Shown: positions 35,488-45,025, counted from the stretch's first letter. The stretch: DNA of 64,000 nt from Frateuria aurantia DSM 6220 (GCF_000242255.2 NC_017033.1:2429110-2493109), one strand, 5' to 3'. Numbers and translations are program-made. Notes: generated from the letters alone by a model not told the origin.

Positions 35488-37251
35488 ATGCGATCGACAA
35501 CAAGCTACCTCGCGCTGGCCCTGGTCAGTGTGTGGCTGGCCGGCTGCAGCCACCGCCGCACTGACACCCCCCTGGCCTATGTGCCGGACGATACCCCGTA
35601 TGTCCTGACCAATCTCAAGCCACTGGATGACGACACCCGCGAAGCCCTGCTCGCACGCGCCGATGCAGCCCTGCCCGGCCAACTGGAACAGTTGCGGGCG
35701 ATGTTGCCCGGACTGGACAGCGCCTCACCGCAGCAAGCCGGACTGCTGGACCTGCTCAGCCGCCAGGTGCAGGGCAAGTCCATCGAACGCTTCAGCCAGG
35801 AAGTGGGCGTCGATCTGCAGGGCAAAATCGTGCTGTACGGCCTGGGTCTGTCACCGGTGCTGCGCCTGCCTCTGCGCGATCCTCGCGCATTCAGCCAGTT
35901 CATGGCCCAGTTGCAGAGCGCCTATGGCCAGCCCATTCCCGGCTCCAGCCTCGACGGCCAGGCTTATCACCTGATCGACCTGGGCCACAGCGGCACCCAA
36001 CTGCTGGTCGCCCTGCGCCACGATCAGGCCATTCTGGCCATTCTGCCGCAGACAGCGGATGCCAAGCTGCTCGGACAGGCACTGGGCCTGCGCACGCCCA
36101 GCCATTCACTGTGGGACAGCCGCAGCCTCAGCGACCTCGCAAAGGCCAAGGGCTATCACACCCAGATCCTGGCACGCCTTGACACCCATCGGCTGCTGGG
36201 CCTGATCGCCGGCGGCCATGATCCGCTGCTGCGGGCCCTGCTCACGGTGCAGGCCGGACCCGAATCTCGCCAAACCGGCGAACCAGTCGACCGCCTGATC
36301 AGCATCCCTCCCAGTTGTGGCAACGATGCCCGCCGGATCGCGGACCGGATTCCGCAGATCAGCTTCGGCTACACCCGACTGGATGCCCATCATCAGGATG
36401 TCCGCTGGGATATCGGACTGGCCGACGACATCACGCAGACTTTCACCAACCTGCCCCCCGACCTGCCCGGACTGGGGGCCGACGCCAAGGCAGCGTTCGA
36501 CCTCCAGGCAGCCGTACCGGTTGCCGAGGTCCGCAATTTTCTTCAGCAACAGGTGGACGCAGTGACAGCCACCCCCTTTACCTGCCCGACCGTGGCCGAT
36601 CTCAATACGCTGGCCAAGCGCCTGGCCATCCTGATTCAGCAGCTGGGCGTACCACCCATCGGCCAATTGCGGGGTCTGCGCCTGGTACTTGACCGTTTTG
36701 ACAGCAGACAGCCCGGACTGGCCGGACTCAGCGGCCGGGCGATCATTGGCTCGCAAATGCCGGACAGTCTGATTTCCACCGCCCAGCTGTTCATCCCGTC
36801 GACCAGCAGTCTGCGGATCCAGACCGACAGTCATCCCGTCAGTCTGCCGGATGATCTGCTGGCCCCGATGGGACAACCTGGCTGGATCGCTGCCAGCAGC
36901 AAGGCCGTGGCCATCGGCATCGGCGCAGGAGAAAACAGTCAGCTGCCTGCCGACCTGATCGCGCCCACCAGCAAAGATCCCATCCTCGGCTCGATCCACC
37001 TGAGCGGCGCCATGTATCGCAACTGGGTCCAACTGGCCGAACTGCGGGCCGCCCAAAGCCGGGAAGCCATGCCGGATGCATCGGCAGGCGAACACGGCGG
37101 TTCGAGCATGTCGATCTCGGCGCTGGCCGCCAGCTCACAGGCACAGATCGCCTCGATGCGTGCCCAGGCCGACCGCATCGATCACTTCGATGCGCGCTGG
37201 TGGATGGAACCGACCGGCCTGGTGATCAGCAACCAGATCACCCTGCATTGA
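35488..37251 (+). CDS. Large predicted lipoprotein of unknown function
   Basis: A 587-residue exported protein. The start at 35488 yields a signal peptide with lipobox L-A-G-C (cysteine about residue 19). The mature sequence begins with a segment recurring in unnamed xanthomonad lipoproteins (Y-V-P-D-D-T-P-Y-V), is mixed alpha/beta with many Gln and Leu, and has two cysteines (I-P-P-S-C-G near 275 and F-T-C-P-T near 370) that could pair in the periplasm. The final 80 residues include a Ser/Ala-rich helix with S-S-Q-A-Q-I-A-S-M-R. No enzymatic motif was found. It follows pyrB by 100 bases and has an intervening hairpin, so expression may be separate. Confidence 0.75.
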   Translation: MRSTTSYLALALVSVWLAGCSHRRTDTPLAYVPDDTPYVLTNLKPLDDDTREALLARADAALPGQLEQLRAMLPGLDSASPQQAGLLDLLSRQVQGKSIERFSQEVGVDLQGKIVLYGLGLSPVLRLPLRDPRAFSQFMAQLQSAYGQPIPGSSLDGQAYHLIDLGHSGTQLLVALRHDQAILAILPQTADAKLLGQALGLRTPSHSLWDSRSLSDLAKAKGYHTQILARLDTHRLLGLIAGGHDPLLRALLTVQAGPESRQTGEPVDRLISIPPSCGNDARRIADRIPQISFGYTRLDAHHQDVRWDIGLADDITQTFTNLPPDLPGLGADAKAAFDLQAAVPVAEVRNFLQQQVDAVTATPFTCPTVADLNTLAKRLAILIQQLGVPPIGQLRGLRLVLDRFDSRQPGLAGLSGRAIIGSQMPDSLISTAQLFIPSTSSLRIQTDSHPVSLPDDLLAPMGQPGWIAASSKAVAIGIGAGENSQLPADLIAPTSKDPILGSIHLSGAMYRNWVQLAELRAAQSREAMPDASAGEHGGSSMSISALAASSQAQIASMRAQADRIDHFDARWWMEPTGLVISNQITLH

Positions 37252-37383
37252 AAGACAGGGCACCCACGAGCCAGTGACGCCCCTTCGCCCTGTACAGCTG
37301 TGCAGGTCCGCTCCGCACCAGCACCGGACACGGTCGCATCCCGCCATGCGGAGTACCGTGCCTTCCTGCAAGCGGACCGCATG

Positions 37384-37414
37384 AAAAACCCGGAAGGCCG
37401 ACGCCCCCCGGGTT
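37384..37414 (-). terminator. Terminator of first TonB-dependent receptor gene
   Basis: On the minus strand a seven-base stem (AACCCGG / CCGGGTT) with an inner GC-rich loop is followed by a run of T, 43 bases after the stop codon at 37457. This suits a rho-independent terminator. Confidence 0.6.
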
Positions 37415-37456
37415 GAATTTCCGCCCGCGACTGATCGCAGCCAAGGGCCGCGGCCA

Positions 37457-39901
37457 TTACCAGTGGTAAGCGATCTTCGTGTAGTAGTAACCACCATTGA
37501 AACCGTAGGGCGAAAAAATCGAATACGGCATGGAGCCCTTGTTCGATCCGTAGCCATTGATGGCATTGACACCGGCCGGATAACGATTCATGGCATTGTC
37601 GGCACCGGCAGTGAAGGTCCAGTGGTGGGTGTTGTAGCTCACCGCCAGATCCGTGATCCAGGTCGGCTGGAAGGTCTGGTCGTAGATATAACTGCTGGTA
37701 CTAAAGGACGTGTACTGACCATAGCGCGTCACACTGGCATTGAGCGACCAGTTGCCCAAAGTATAGGTACCGTTGAGTACGAGCTTGCTGCGCGGCGTGC
37801 TGTCAGCCAGCAAGCCCTTGATGTCACGCCGACTCAGGCGCTGCAGATTGACGCCCAAGGCATCGAGCACGGCCGGATTGCCATTGACTTTGGTAACCTT
37901 GTTCTGGTTGTAGTTGTAGCTGAGATTGGTCAGCAGGCTGCCAGCAGAACCGAAATCAAAGCGATAGCCAGCGACCAGGTCAATACCTCGCGTACGGGTA
38001 TTGCCGGCATTGGTGAAGTAGGTGACGCTGCTGTAGTTGGTATCGGTCACGCCGTTGGCGGCGAGATAGTCGCGCACCGTCGACGAGGTCGCCGCCAGCG
38101 GATTGGACAGCACGATGCGATTGCTGATGTCGATTTCGTATACATCTGCACTCAGATTCAGCGCATCAATCGGACTCCATACCGCACCGAAGCTGTAATT
38201 GCGCGAATGTTCGGGCTTCAAGGCCTGACCACCGAGCAAGCGACCGATCTGACTGGTGGATGACACGATGGCACTGTTGTAAATGCCTGGCGTCACACCG
38301 ATCGAGTTGCCTGGTCCGTAATAGGTCGAAGAGGTATAAGAATAATACTGCTGTGCCAGGGACGGGGCTCGAAAGCCGTTGGAGACATTGGCCCGCAAGG
38401 CGAAGCGATCAGTGAAATCATAGCGGAAGGCACCCGAACCGATGGTGGCACCGCCGAAATCACTGTAATTTTCGTGACGTAACGACAGCGAGGTCGAAAA
38501 CTTGTCGGTCAGATTGGTTTCCGCGTTCACGTACTCGGAAAAATCGTCACGGGACCAATTGCCGGCATCGCTCGGCTGGAAGCCGCCGAAGCCCTGAGCC
38601 CCCCCGGCCACCCCGGAGGTGCCCGTATAATACGAGTCGAGATCACCGGCCTGTACCGAATAGGCCTGATGCAGATACTGTGCACCGAAGGCAACCGTGA
38701 CCGGATTCGGCAACCAGGAAGGATTGAGGTCCTTGCTGACATCCAGATTGGCCGATTCCTGCCATGCCTTGAGCACACCGTCATGAAAGCTGGTCGGACT
38801 GGATCCGAAATCATGCAGCCAGGCCCGATTGACACTGTCGATGGTGTTGTACGACACGCGATTGCTGCCGTAGTTGCCGCTGAGATCCCAGCGCCAGCCA
38901 TGCAGCGTGCCACGCAGACCGGCAACCAGCGACTGATCGTTGGACTGCCCCTGCTCCAGAGGCAGATAGCCGTTGGGATACATGGAAGGTACGGAGTTGC
39001 TGCTCAGCGTATCGCGGAAAAATGCCGCCGAAGTCGTATTGCGGTGCGAGTAATGGGCTTCCACATAGCCCTGCACATACTGGCTGAAGTCGTACTGCCC
39101 GTTGATGAAGATATTCTGGTTGTGCGATGCGGGGTCGCCATAGCGCTGTCCCTTTTCGTAAGGCGCCGCATTTTCGTAATTGGCACGATTGGTGTAGTCG
39201 TTGTTGCCACTCTGCAAGGTGAAGCGCAGCCAGCCCTTGTCACCATTGAGGGGAATACCGAAATTGGCATCGCCCTGCCAGGCGCGTCCGTCACCCTGAT
39301 AATACTGGCCACCATTGAAGGAGACCTCACCACCCTTGGCCCCTTTCTTCAGGATGATATTGATCACGCCAGCGATGGCATCCGAGCCATACTCCGCCGA
39401 AGCGCCATCACGAAGCACTTCGATATGGTCGATGGCCGCCATAGGAATCGTGTTCAGATCCACGGCCTGTGAGCCACGTCCGACCACGCCATTGGTCAAC
39501 AGCAGTGCCCCTGGATGCCAGCGTTTGCCATCGACCAGCACCAGCACCTGATCGGGCGAGAGGCCACGCATCTGCACAGGCCGCTGCTGATCGGCCGTAT
39601 CACCGCCCGACGGGCGCGGAAAATTGAGGGATGGGATGATGCGGGCCAGCGCCGTAGTCAACTCGGTGGTGCCGGTCTGCTGCAGCACCTTGGCCGATAC
39701 CACATCGATCGGCGTCAGCGAACTGCTCTCGGTGCGGTTCTCGGCACGAGTTCCCGTCACGATCACCGTATCAAGATTGTGCGGCTTGGCCTTGCTCTGG
39801 GCGGAAGCATCCGCCGCACTGTCCTGCGCCCACGCCGTTCCGTGCAAAGCCACCGCCACGGCAACCGCCATCCAGCGCCTGGACCCTTGAATCACTGCCA
39901 T
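37457..39901 (-). CDS. TonB-dependent receptor (tandem copy 1)
   Basis: An 814-residue outer-membrane receptor that would import a ligand using TonB energy. The start at 39901 has a GAGGGG site about seven bases upstream. Order: signal peptide ending A-W-A-Q (about 26), TonB-box-like V-I-V-T-G-T-R near 48, plug domain (about 60-175) with R-G-L-S-P-D-Q-V-L-V-L-V-D-G-K-R and V-L-R-D-G-A-S-A-E-Y-G, then a 22-strand-type barrel ending in an aromatic strand (A-Y-H-W). Y-N-Y-N-Q and the final strands match family pattern. It is nearly identical in layout to the next gene upstream (about four residues in five agree by eye), so the two arose by duplication. No specific ligand is indicated. Confidence 0.95.
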   Translation of the reverse strand: MAVIQGSRRWMAVAVAVALHGTAWAQDSAADASAQSKAKPHNLDTVIVTGTRAENRTESSSLTPIDVVSAKVLQQTGTTELTTALARIIPSLNFPRPSGGDTADQQRPVQMRGLSPDQVLVLVDGKRWHPGALLLTNGVVGRGSQAVDLNTIPMAAIDHIEVLRDGASAEYGSDAIAGVINIILKKGAKGGEVSFNGGQYYQGDGRAWQGDANFGIPLNGDKGWLRFTLQSGNNDYTNRANYENAAPYEKGQRYGDPASHNQNIFINGQYDFSQYVQGYVEAHYSHRNTTSAAFFRDTLSSNSVPSMYPNGYLPLEQGQSNDQSLVAGLRGTLHGWRWDLSGNYGSNRVSYNTIDSVNRAWLHDFGSSPTSFHDGVLKAWQESANLDVSKDLNPSWLPNPVTVAFGAQYLHQAYSVQAGDLDSYYTGTSGVAGGAQGFGGFQPSDAGNWSRDDFSEYVNAETNLTDKFSTSLSLRHENYSDFGGATIGSGAFRYDFTDRFALRANVSNGFRAPSLAQQYYSYTSSTYYGPGNSIGVTPGIYNSAIVSSTSQIGRLLGGQALKPEHSRNYSFGAVWSPIDALNLSADVYEIDISNRIVLSNPLAATSSTVRDYLAANGVTDTNYSSVTYFTNAGNTRTRGIDLVAGYRFDFGSAGSLLTNLSYNYNQNKVTKVNGNPAVLDALGVNLQRLSRRDIKGLLADSTPRSKLVLNGTYTLGNWSLNASVTRYGQYTSFSTSSYIYDQTFQPTWITDLAVSYNTHHWTFTAGADNAMNRYPAGVNAINGYGSNKGSMPYSIFSPYGFNGGYYYTKIAYHW

Positions 39902-39907
39902 ACCCAC

Positions 39908-40246
39908 CCCTCAAAATAATGATCAACTGCATGAACTACCGAATTCAACAGGTCCTTCACCCCTTGGACCACCCCATGTTGAACTCGTGAAGATCGAGAC
40001 TACCCATTTCACCCGACTGCGTCAACAGGCGTTTAGACGTCCATAAAAAACAATCACAACCCCGCGACATGTCAGATGCCTTCACAACTTTCTAACTCAA
40101 TTCGGCATCAATGTCACGCCCTGAGTACCCAAGCCATCACATGTCATCCAGATCCGGCTGCCGGCGCCCGTCCCTGAGATTCAAAAAAAGGGGGCGTCGC
40201 CGCCCCCTCCCTTTTCTCTCAATCACGGCATACGCGCTGAACCGAC
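39908..40246. other. Spacer between the tandem receptors
   Basis: About 340 bases. The left part, immediately upstream of receptor copy 1, is relatively AT rich and should contain its promoter. The right part holds the terminator of receptor copy 2 (40183-40208). The two genes are therefore likely separate transcripts. Confidence 0.55.
40183..40208 (-). terminator. Terminator of second TonB-dependent receptor gene
   Basis: Read on the minus strand, an eight-base stem (AGGGGGCG / CGCCCCCT, four-base loop) is followed by seven T, 39 bases after the stop at 40247. Classic rho-independent form. Confidence 0.8.
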
Positions 40247-42709
40247 TTACCAGCGATAAGCAATGCGGGTGTAGTAATACCCACCGTTGAAACCATAGGG
40301 CGAGAACAGCGAGTAAGGCATGGTGCCCTTGTTCGACCCGTAGTTGTTTATCTTGTTTACGCCATCCGGATAATGATTCATCGCATTGTCCGCACCCGCA
40401 GTGAATGTCCATCCGCCAAGGTGATAACTGGCCGAAAGATCCGTGATCCATGCCGCTCCATAGATCTGGTCATAGATATAGCTGGTCGAGCTGAAAGAGG
40501 TGAACTGGCCATAGCGGGTCACACTGGCATTGAATGCCCAGTTGCCAACATTGTAGCTTCCGTTCAGCACCAGCTTGCTGCGCGGAGTACTGTTCGCCAA
40601 CAAGCCCTTGATATCTCTACGCCCAATACGCTGCAGATTTACTCCCAACTGATCCAGTACGGACGGATTGCCGTAGACACGGGTCACCTTGTTCTGGTTG
40701 TAGTTGTAACTCAGATTGGCCTGCAGATTGCCTGCACTTCCGAAATCAAAAAGATAGCCGGCCACCAGATCAATACCTCGGGTCTGGGTATTGCCGGCAT
40801 TGGTAAAATAGGTCACTCCGCTGTAATTGGCATCGGTCACGCCATGGGTGGAGAGATAATCACGAACCACCGCCGAAGTCGTGCCCAGCGGATTGGAGAG
40901 CACGACCCGGTTGCTGATGCTTATCTGATATATGTCAGCACTCAGATTCAGCGCATCCAGCGGATTCCAGACCGCGCCGAAGGTGTAATTGCGCGAATGC
41001 TCGGGCTTCAGCGCCTGCCCCCCGAGCAAGCGCCCCACCTGGCTGGTCGGCGAGACCAGGGCACTGTCGTAAATGCCGGGCGTCACACCAATCGAGTTGC
41101 CCGGACCATAATAGCTGGACGAGGTATAAGCATAGTGCTGCTGAGCCAGGGACGGCGCTCGAAAGCCATTGGAGACACTGGCCCGCAAAGCGAAACGATC
41201 AGTAAAGTCATAGCGGAAAGCGCCGGAACCGATGGTCGCGCCGCCAAAATCACTATAGTTTTCATGACGCAATGACAACGAGGTACCAAACTTGTCAGTC
41301 AGATTGGTTTCGGCATTGATATATTCCGAAAAATCATTGCGCGCCCAGGAGCCGGCATCGGCCGGTTGAAAGCCACCAAAACCTTGCGCGCCACCAGCCG
41401 CGCCTGAGGTGCCGGTATAGTACGAATCCAGGTCACCAGATTTGATGCTGTAGCTCTGCCGCAGATACTGAGCGCCGAAAGCCAGTGTGACCGGATTCGG
41501 CAACCAGCTCAGATCCAGACCCTTGCTGATGTCCAGATTGGCCGACTCCTGGGCCGCTGCCAGAATGCCGTCGTGAAAACGCGTCGGACTGCTGCCGTAA
41601 TCATGCAGCCAGGCCAGGTTCACCGAATTGATCGTGCTGTAAGAGACCCGGTTGCCGCCGTAACTGCCACTCAGATCCCAATGCCAGCCATTGCCGACCG
41701 TGCCTCGCAAGCCGGCAAGAAGCGACTGATCGATGGACTGCCCCTGTTCCAGCGGGAGATATCCGTTGGGATACATCGACAGAGCGGCATTCCCGCTGGC
41801 CGTATCCCTGAAGAACGCCGCCGAAGTGGTATTGCGATGCGAATAGTGGGCCTCAAGATAGCCCTGCACATGCGGACTGAAGTCGTACTGTCCGTTGATA
41901 AACACATTCTGGTTGTGCGAGGCGGGATCGCCGAAGCGCTGCCCTTTCTCGTAGGGCGCGGTCAGCTCGTAACGGGCACGGTTGGTATAGTCGTTGTTGC
42001 CGCTCTGCAAAGTGAAACGCAGCCAGCCTTTGTCGTCATTCAGCGGAATGCCGAAGTTGGCATCGCCCTGCCACTGCCGCCCGTCGCCCTTGTAGTACTC
42101 GCCGAAGGTGCTCTCGACCACACCGCCTTTGGCCCCCTTCTTCAGGATGATATTGATCACGCCGGCGATGGCATCCGTACCGTATTGTGCAGAGGCCCCG
42201 TCACGCAGCACCTCGACATGATCGATGGCCGCCATGGGAATGGTGTTCAGATCCACCGCCTGGGCACCACGACCGATCACGCCGCTGGTCGCGATCAAGG
42301 CACCGGGGTGCCAACGCTTGCCGTCCACCAATACCAGCACCTGATCCGGCGAAAGCCCGCGCAGCTGCACCGAACGCTGCTGATCGGCCATATCGCCACC
42401 CGAGGGCCGCGGAAAATTGAGCGAAGGAATGATCCGCGACAAGGCCGTCGTCAGCTCGGTGGTGCCGGTCTGCTGCAACAGCTTCGCCGAAACCACATCG
42501 ATCGGGGTCAGCGAGCTGCTTTCGGTGCGATTGTCGGCTCGCGTGCCGGTGACGATCACCGTCTCCAGCTTCCGCGATGCCGGGGCCGGCTTCGCAGACG
42601 CCACAGCGGCCCCCGTGTCGCTTGAGGCGCTCTGCGCCCACAGCGGAGCCTGCAGGCTCATCGCCACGGCGACAGCCAGCAGCTGCCGCGTTCCATTGAT
42701 TACAGCCAT
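40247..42709 (-). CDS. TonB-dependent receptor (tandem copy 2)
   Basis: An 820-residue outer-membrane receptor, paralogue of the gene that follows it. The ATG at 42709 has GAGG eight bases upstream. The signal peptide ends near L-W-A-Q; the V-I-V-T-G-T-R box lies near residue 54, the plug shows R-G-L-S-P-D-Q-V-L-V-L and V-L-R-D-G-A-S-A-Q-Y-G, and the barrel ends in A-Y-R-W. Differences from copy 1 cluster in the signal peptide and mature leader, around residues 195-205, in several barrel-loop segments, and near 765, positions that often face the ligand or the outside. The two could therefore take different substrates. The TonB-like protein 8 kb to the left is a possible partner. Confidence 0.95.
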   Translation of the reverse strand: MAVINGTRQLLAVAVAMSLQAPLWAQSASSDTGAAVASAKPAPASRKLETVIVTGTRADNRTESSSLTPIDVVSAKLLQQTGTTELTTALSRIIPSLNFPRPSGGDMADQQRSVQLRGLSPDQVLVLVDGKRWHPGALIATSGVIGRGAQAVDLNTIPMAAIDHVEVLRDGASAQYGTDAIAGVINIILKKGAKGGVVESTFGEYYKGDGRQWQGDANFGIPLNDDKGWLRFTLQSGNNDYTNRARYELTAPYEKGQRFGDPASHNQNVFINGQYDFSPHVQGYLEAHYSHRNTTSAAFFRDTASGNAALSMYPNGYLPLEQGQSIDQSLLAGLRGTVGNGWHWDLSGSYGGNRVSYSTINSVNLAWLHDYGSSPTRFHDGILAAAQESANLDISKGLDLSWLPNPVTLAFGAQYLRQSYSIKSGDLDSYYTGTSGAAGGAQGFGGFQPADAGSWARNDFSEYINAETNLTDKFGTSLSLRHENYSDFGGATIGSGAFRYDFTDRFALRASVSNGFRAPSLAQQHYAYTSSSYYGPGNSIGVTPGIYDSALVSPTSQVGRLLGGQALKPEHSRNYTFGAVWNPLDALNLSADIYQISISNRVVLSNPLGTTSAVVRDYLSTHGVTDANYSGVTYFTNAGNTQTRGIDLVAGYLFDFGSAGNLQANLSYNYNQNKVTRVYGNPSVLDQLGVNLQRIGRRDIKGLLANSTPRSKLVLNGSYNVGNWAFNASVTRYGQFTSFSSTSYIYDQIYGAAWITDLSASYHLGGWTFTAGADNAMNHYPDGVNKINNYGSNKGTMPYSLFSPYGFNGGYYYTRIAYRW

Positions 42710-43160
42710 GTCTCACAACCTCGTCAAAAATGTCCGGAACAGGCGAAACACCGCATGGACCGGGCGACCATGTCAGCCCATATCCCATGGCGTTTCGTCA
42801 TGCTTTCGGAGGGCCGTCGAGGTTAAACCCATGAAATCAAAGGTTCAACGCAAACTGACCGATTTACTCCAGACGGGCCATAACAAAAATACATAAGCTA
42901 AATTCCGCAAGTTATGCCCCACTCTCTCGTGCCTGGCGCGGAGACAAGGCGATCCCGGACTTCCACCAGACGCAAGTCCAGATGGCTGAGATAGCGGGCG
43001 GCCCCATACCCCGCCCGACAGGCGATGACCTCGCTCCCGCCCCGGACCGCAGGCATGAAAACACTGGCCCGGGCTGAATCGATCTGCAGCACAGGTACTG
43101 ATAAAGCCGGCATAACCAGACCTGGATAGCCCAAGGGGCGCCACGGTTCCGTCATGACGC
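42710..43160. other. Region upstream of receptor copy 2
   Basis: About 450 bases up to the suhB terminator. The left 180 bases directly before the receptor include AT-rich sequence and should contain its promoter. The remainder is covered by a doubtful small open frame described separately. No regulator such as an anti-sigma factor or sigma factor gene is present next to the receptors. Confidence 0.45.
42898..43155 (-). CDS. Doubtful small open frame, 85 residues
   Basis: An open frame of 85 residues lying between the suhB terminator and the receptor gene on the same strand. It has no recognisable domain, signal peptide or membrane helix; composition is mixed, with a helical central part (S-H-L-D-L-R-L-V-E-V-R-D-R-L-V). 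No strong ribosome site was seen before its start. It may be a small regulatory or hypothetical protein, or chance. Confidence 0.25.
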   Translation of the reverse strand: MTEPWRPLGYPGLVMPALSVPVLQIDSARASVFMPAVRGGSEVIACRAGYGAARYLSHLDLRLVEVRDRLVSAPGTREWGITCGI

Positions 43161-43190
43161 AAAAAAGCCGCCTCCCGAAGGAGGCGGCTT
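43161..43190 (-). terminator. Terminator of suhB
   Basis: On the minus strand a perfect nine-base GC stem (GCCGCCTCC / GGAGGCGGC, loop CGAA, a stable tetraloop-type loop) is followed by six T. It begins about 48 bases after the suhB stop. Strong rho-independent terminator. Confidence 0.9.
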
Positions 43191-43237
43191 ATGGCATGCA
43201 CTGCAACCGGTTCAGCCCGAAACGGGCGAAGCCATGG

Positions 43238-44044
43238 TTATCCCCGCAACAGCGCCGGGACAGCGTGATCAGCGATCACCTCGACCATGGCCTTGGCCAC
43301 GCCCAGGTTGCCGGCGACCAGGTTGCCGCTGACCGGCAAGCCATCGCGACCAGCAAAATCGCAGTACTTGCCGCCGGCTTCACGCACCATCAGGGCGCCG
43401 GCAGCGAAGTCCCACACATTCAGACCGTTCTCGAAGAAACCGTCATGACGACCGCTGGCGACATAGGCCAAATCCAGCGCGGCCGAACCGCTGCGGCGGA
43501 TGTCCTCGGCCTGGTTGAGCAGAGCGCGGGTGATCGCGATCTGGCTGTCGATGGTTTCGCGCTGACGATAGGGATACCCCGTGGAGATCAAGGCGCCATC
43601 CAGCGACTCGCGCTTGCTGACCCGGATCCGGCGATCATTCAGATAGGCGCCATCGCCCTTGCTTGCGGTGAACAGCTCATCGCGCAGCGGGTCATAGATC
43701 ACGCCGTAGACCGGCTCGCCGTGATCCAGCATCGCGATCGAGACGCAGAAATGCGGAATACCGCGCAGGTAGTTGTGAGTACCGTCCAGCGGGTCGATGA
43801 CCCAGGTCAGCGGCCCCTTGTTGCCCTGGGCGCCGCTTTCCTCGGCGAGGAAACCGTGACTGGGATAGGCGCGACGCAGCTCCTTGATGATCTCGGCCTC
43901 GGCCAGACGATCCACCTCGGAGGCGAAGTCCAACCGCTGCTTTTCGACCACGGTCAGACCTTCGACGCGGTTCATGTAACGAAGGATGATTTTTCCTGCG
44001 GCGCGAGCGGCGCTGGAGGCAACGTTGACGGCGGGTCTTGGCAT
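43238..44044 (-). CDS. suhB: Inositol-1-monophosphatase SuhB
   Basis: A 268-residue Mg-dependent phosphatase that also acts, in E. coli, as a factor in rRNA antitermination. Motifs are L-A-E-E-S-G near residue 68, W-V-I-D-P-L-D-G-T-H-N-Y near 82, and G-L-N-V-W-D-F-A-A-G near 212. The start at 44044 gives the family N-terminus (M-P-R-P-A-V-N-V-A); an extension to 44074 is not needed. It is divergent from trmJ, the same pairing as in E. coli, and ends in a strong terminator. Length (about 267) matches SuhB. Whether it has the rRNA role here is inferred from the family. Confidence 0.96.
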   Translation of the reverse strand: MPRPAVNVASSAARAAGKIILRYMNRVEGLTVVEKQRLDFASEVDRLAEAEIIKELRRAYPSHGFLAEESGAQGNKGPLTWVIDPLDGTHNYLRGIPHFCVSIAMLDHGEPVYGVIYDPLRDELFTASKGDGAYLNDRRIRVSKRESLDGALISTGYPYRQRETIDSQIAITRALLNQAEDIRRSGSAALDLAYVASGRHDGFFENGLNVWDFAAGALMVREAGGKYCDFAGRDGLPVSGNLVAGNLGVAKAMVEVIADHAVPALLRG

Positions 44045-44178
44045 GATCTGGACTTTAGTATGCGTTGATAGCAAACCTCCAGTTTACCAGACCCGGGACA
44101 TTCCTTCAGCTTCCGGGCGTACGCGAAGACGCCGGGCGCGGTAGCATGCAGGTTTTCATGCCGGAACGACCTGATTCA

Positions 44179-44946
44179 ATGTCTGATCTAGAAACCCTGC
44201 GGGCAAGATTGCGCTTCGTACTGGTGCGCACCTCCCATCCCGGCAATATCGGCGGTGCCGCGCGCGCGATCCGGACCATGGGCTTTACCCGCCTGCATCT
44301 GGTCGATCCGGCCCGCTTTCCCGACCCGGAAGCCTATGCTCTGGCCGCCAGTGCCGACGCGGTACTGGACCAGGCCGTGGTCAGTCCTCAATTGACCGAT
44401 GCCCTGACCGGCTCGCAGCTGGTGCTGGGCCTCTCCGCCCGCCGCCGCGATGTGCACCTGCCCGAACTGACGCCGGAACAAGCCGCGACCAAGGCCTGGC
44501 AGGCCGCCGCCGCCGGCCAGGAGGTATCGCTGATTTTCGGCAACGAACGTACCGGCCTAGAAAACGACGAACTGGCCCGCTGCCATGCCATGGTCATGAT
44601 TCCCAGCGTGGAAGATTACAGTTCGCTGAACCTGGCCCAGGCGGTACAGGTCATGGCGTATGAACTGCGCAAGGCGGGCCTGGCCGAGGCACCGGCCGTG
44701 CCGACACCGACCGACGAGGAGCCGCCAGCCGATGCCGCCCTCATGGAACGCTTCTACCAGCACCTGGCACAAACCCTGGACGACATCGAATTCCACAAGG
44801 GCCGCGCGCCGGAAACCATCATGCTGCGCCTGCGCCGCTTGTTCCAGCGGGCCCGGCCGGATGCCCGCGAGCTGCGGATCCTGCACGGCGTGCTGGCCGA
44901 TGCCCAGCGCATGGCCCAGCTGGCCGGCAAGGCTGGCAACGCCTGA
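44179..44946 (+). CDS. trmJ: tRNA (cytidine/uridine-2'-O-)-methyltransferase TrmJ
   Basis: A 255-residue SPOUT methyltransferase that methylates the ribose at position 32 of several tRNAs. Conserved parts are L-V-R-T-S-H-P-G-N-I-G-G-A-A-R-A near residue 14, F-G-N-E-R-T-G-L near 120, and the knot P-S-V-E-D-Y-S-S-L-N-L-A-Q-A-V near 138; R-T-S-H and N-x-G-x-A-A-R are diagnostic for the TrmH/TrmJ group. A C-terminal helical part (about 185-250) follows an acidic linker. The start at 44179 gives the expected length; an earlier in-frame start at 44065 is not family-like. Divergent from suhB. Confidence 0.95.
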   Translation: MSDLETLRARLRFVLVRTSHPGNIGGAARAIRTMGFTRLHLVDPARFPDPEAYALAASADAVLDQAVVSPQLTDALTGSQLVLGLSARRRDVHLPELTPEQAATKAWQAAAAGQEVSLIFGNERTGLENDELARCHAMVMIPSVEDYSSLNLAQAVQVMAYELRKAGLAEAPAVPTPTDEEPPADAALMERFYQHLAQTLDDIEFHKGRAPETIMLRLRRLFQRARPDARELRILHGVLADAQRMAQLAGKAGNA

Positions 44947-44952
44947 ACGCAT

Positions 44953-44973
44953 GCCGGGGCGCCAGGCCCCGGC
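44953..44973. terminator. GC hairpin between convergent genes
   Basis: Eight-base stem GCCGGGGC / GCCCCGGC with a five-base loop, seven bases after the trmJ stop and about 50 bases from the end of the convergent transporter gene. No T-tract on either side, so terminator activity is uncertain. Confidence 0.4.
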
Positions 44974-45025
44974 TCGGCGCCTCCGACGCGAACCGGCCTA
45001 GCGGCCTCGCTGCGTTCGAATCGGC

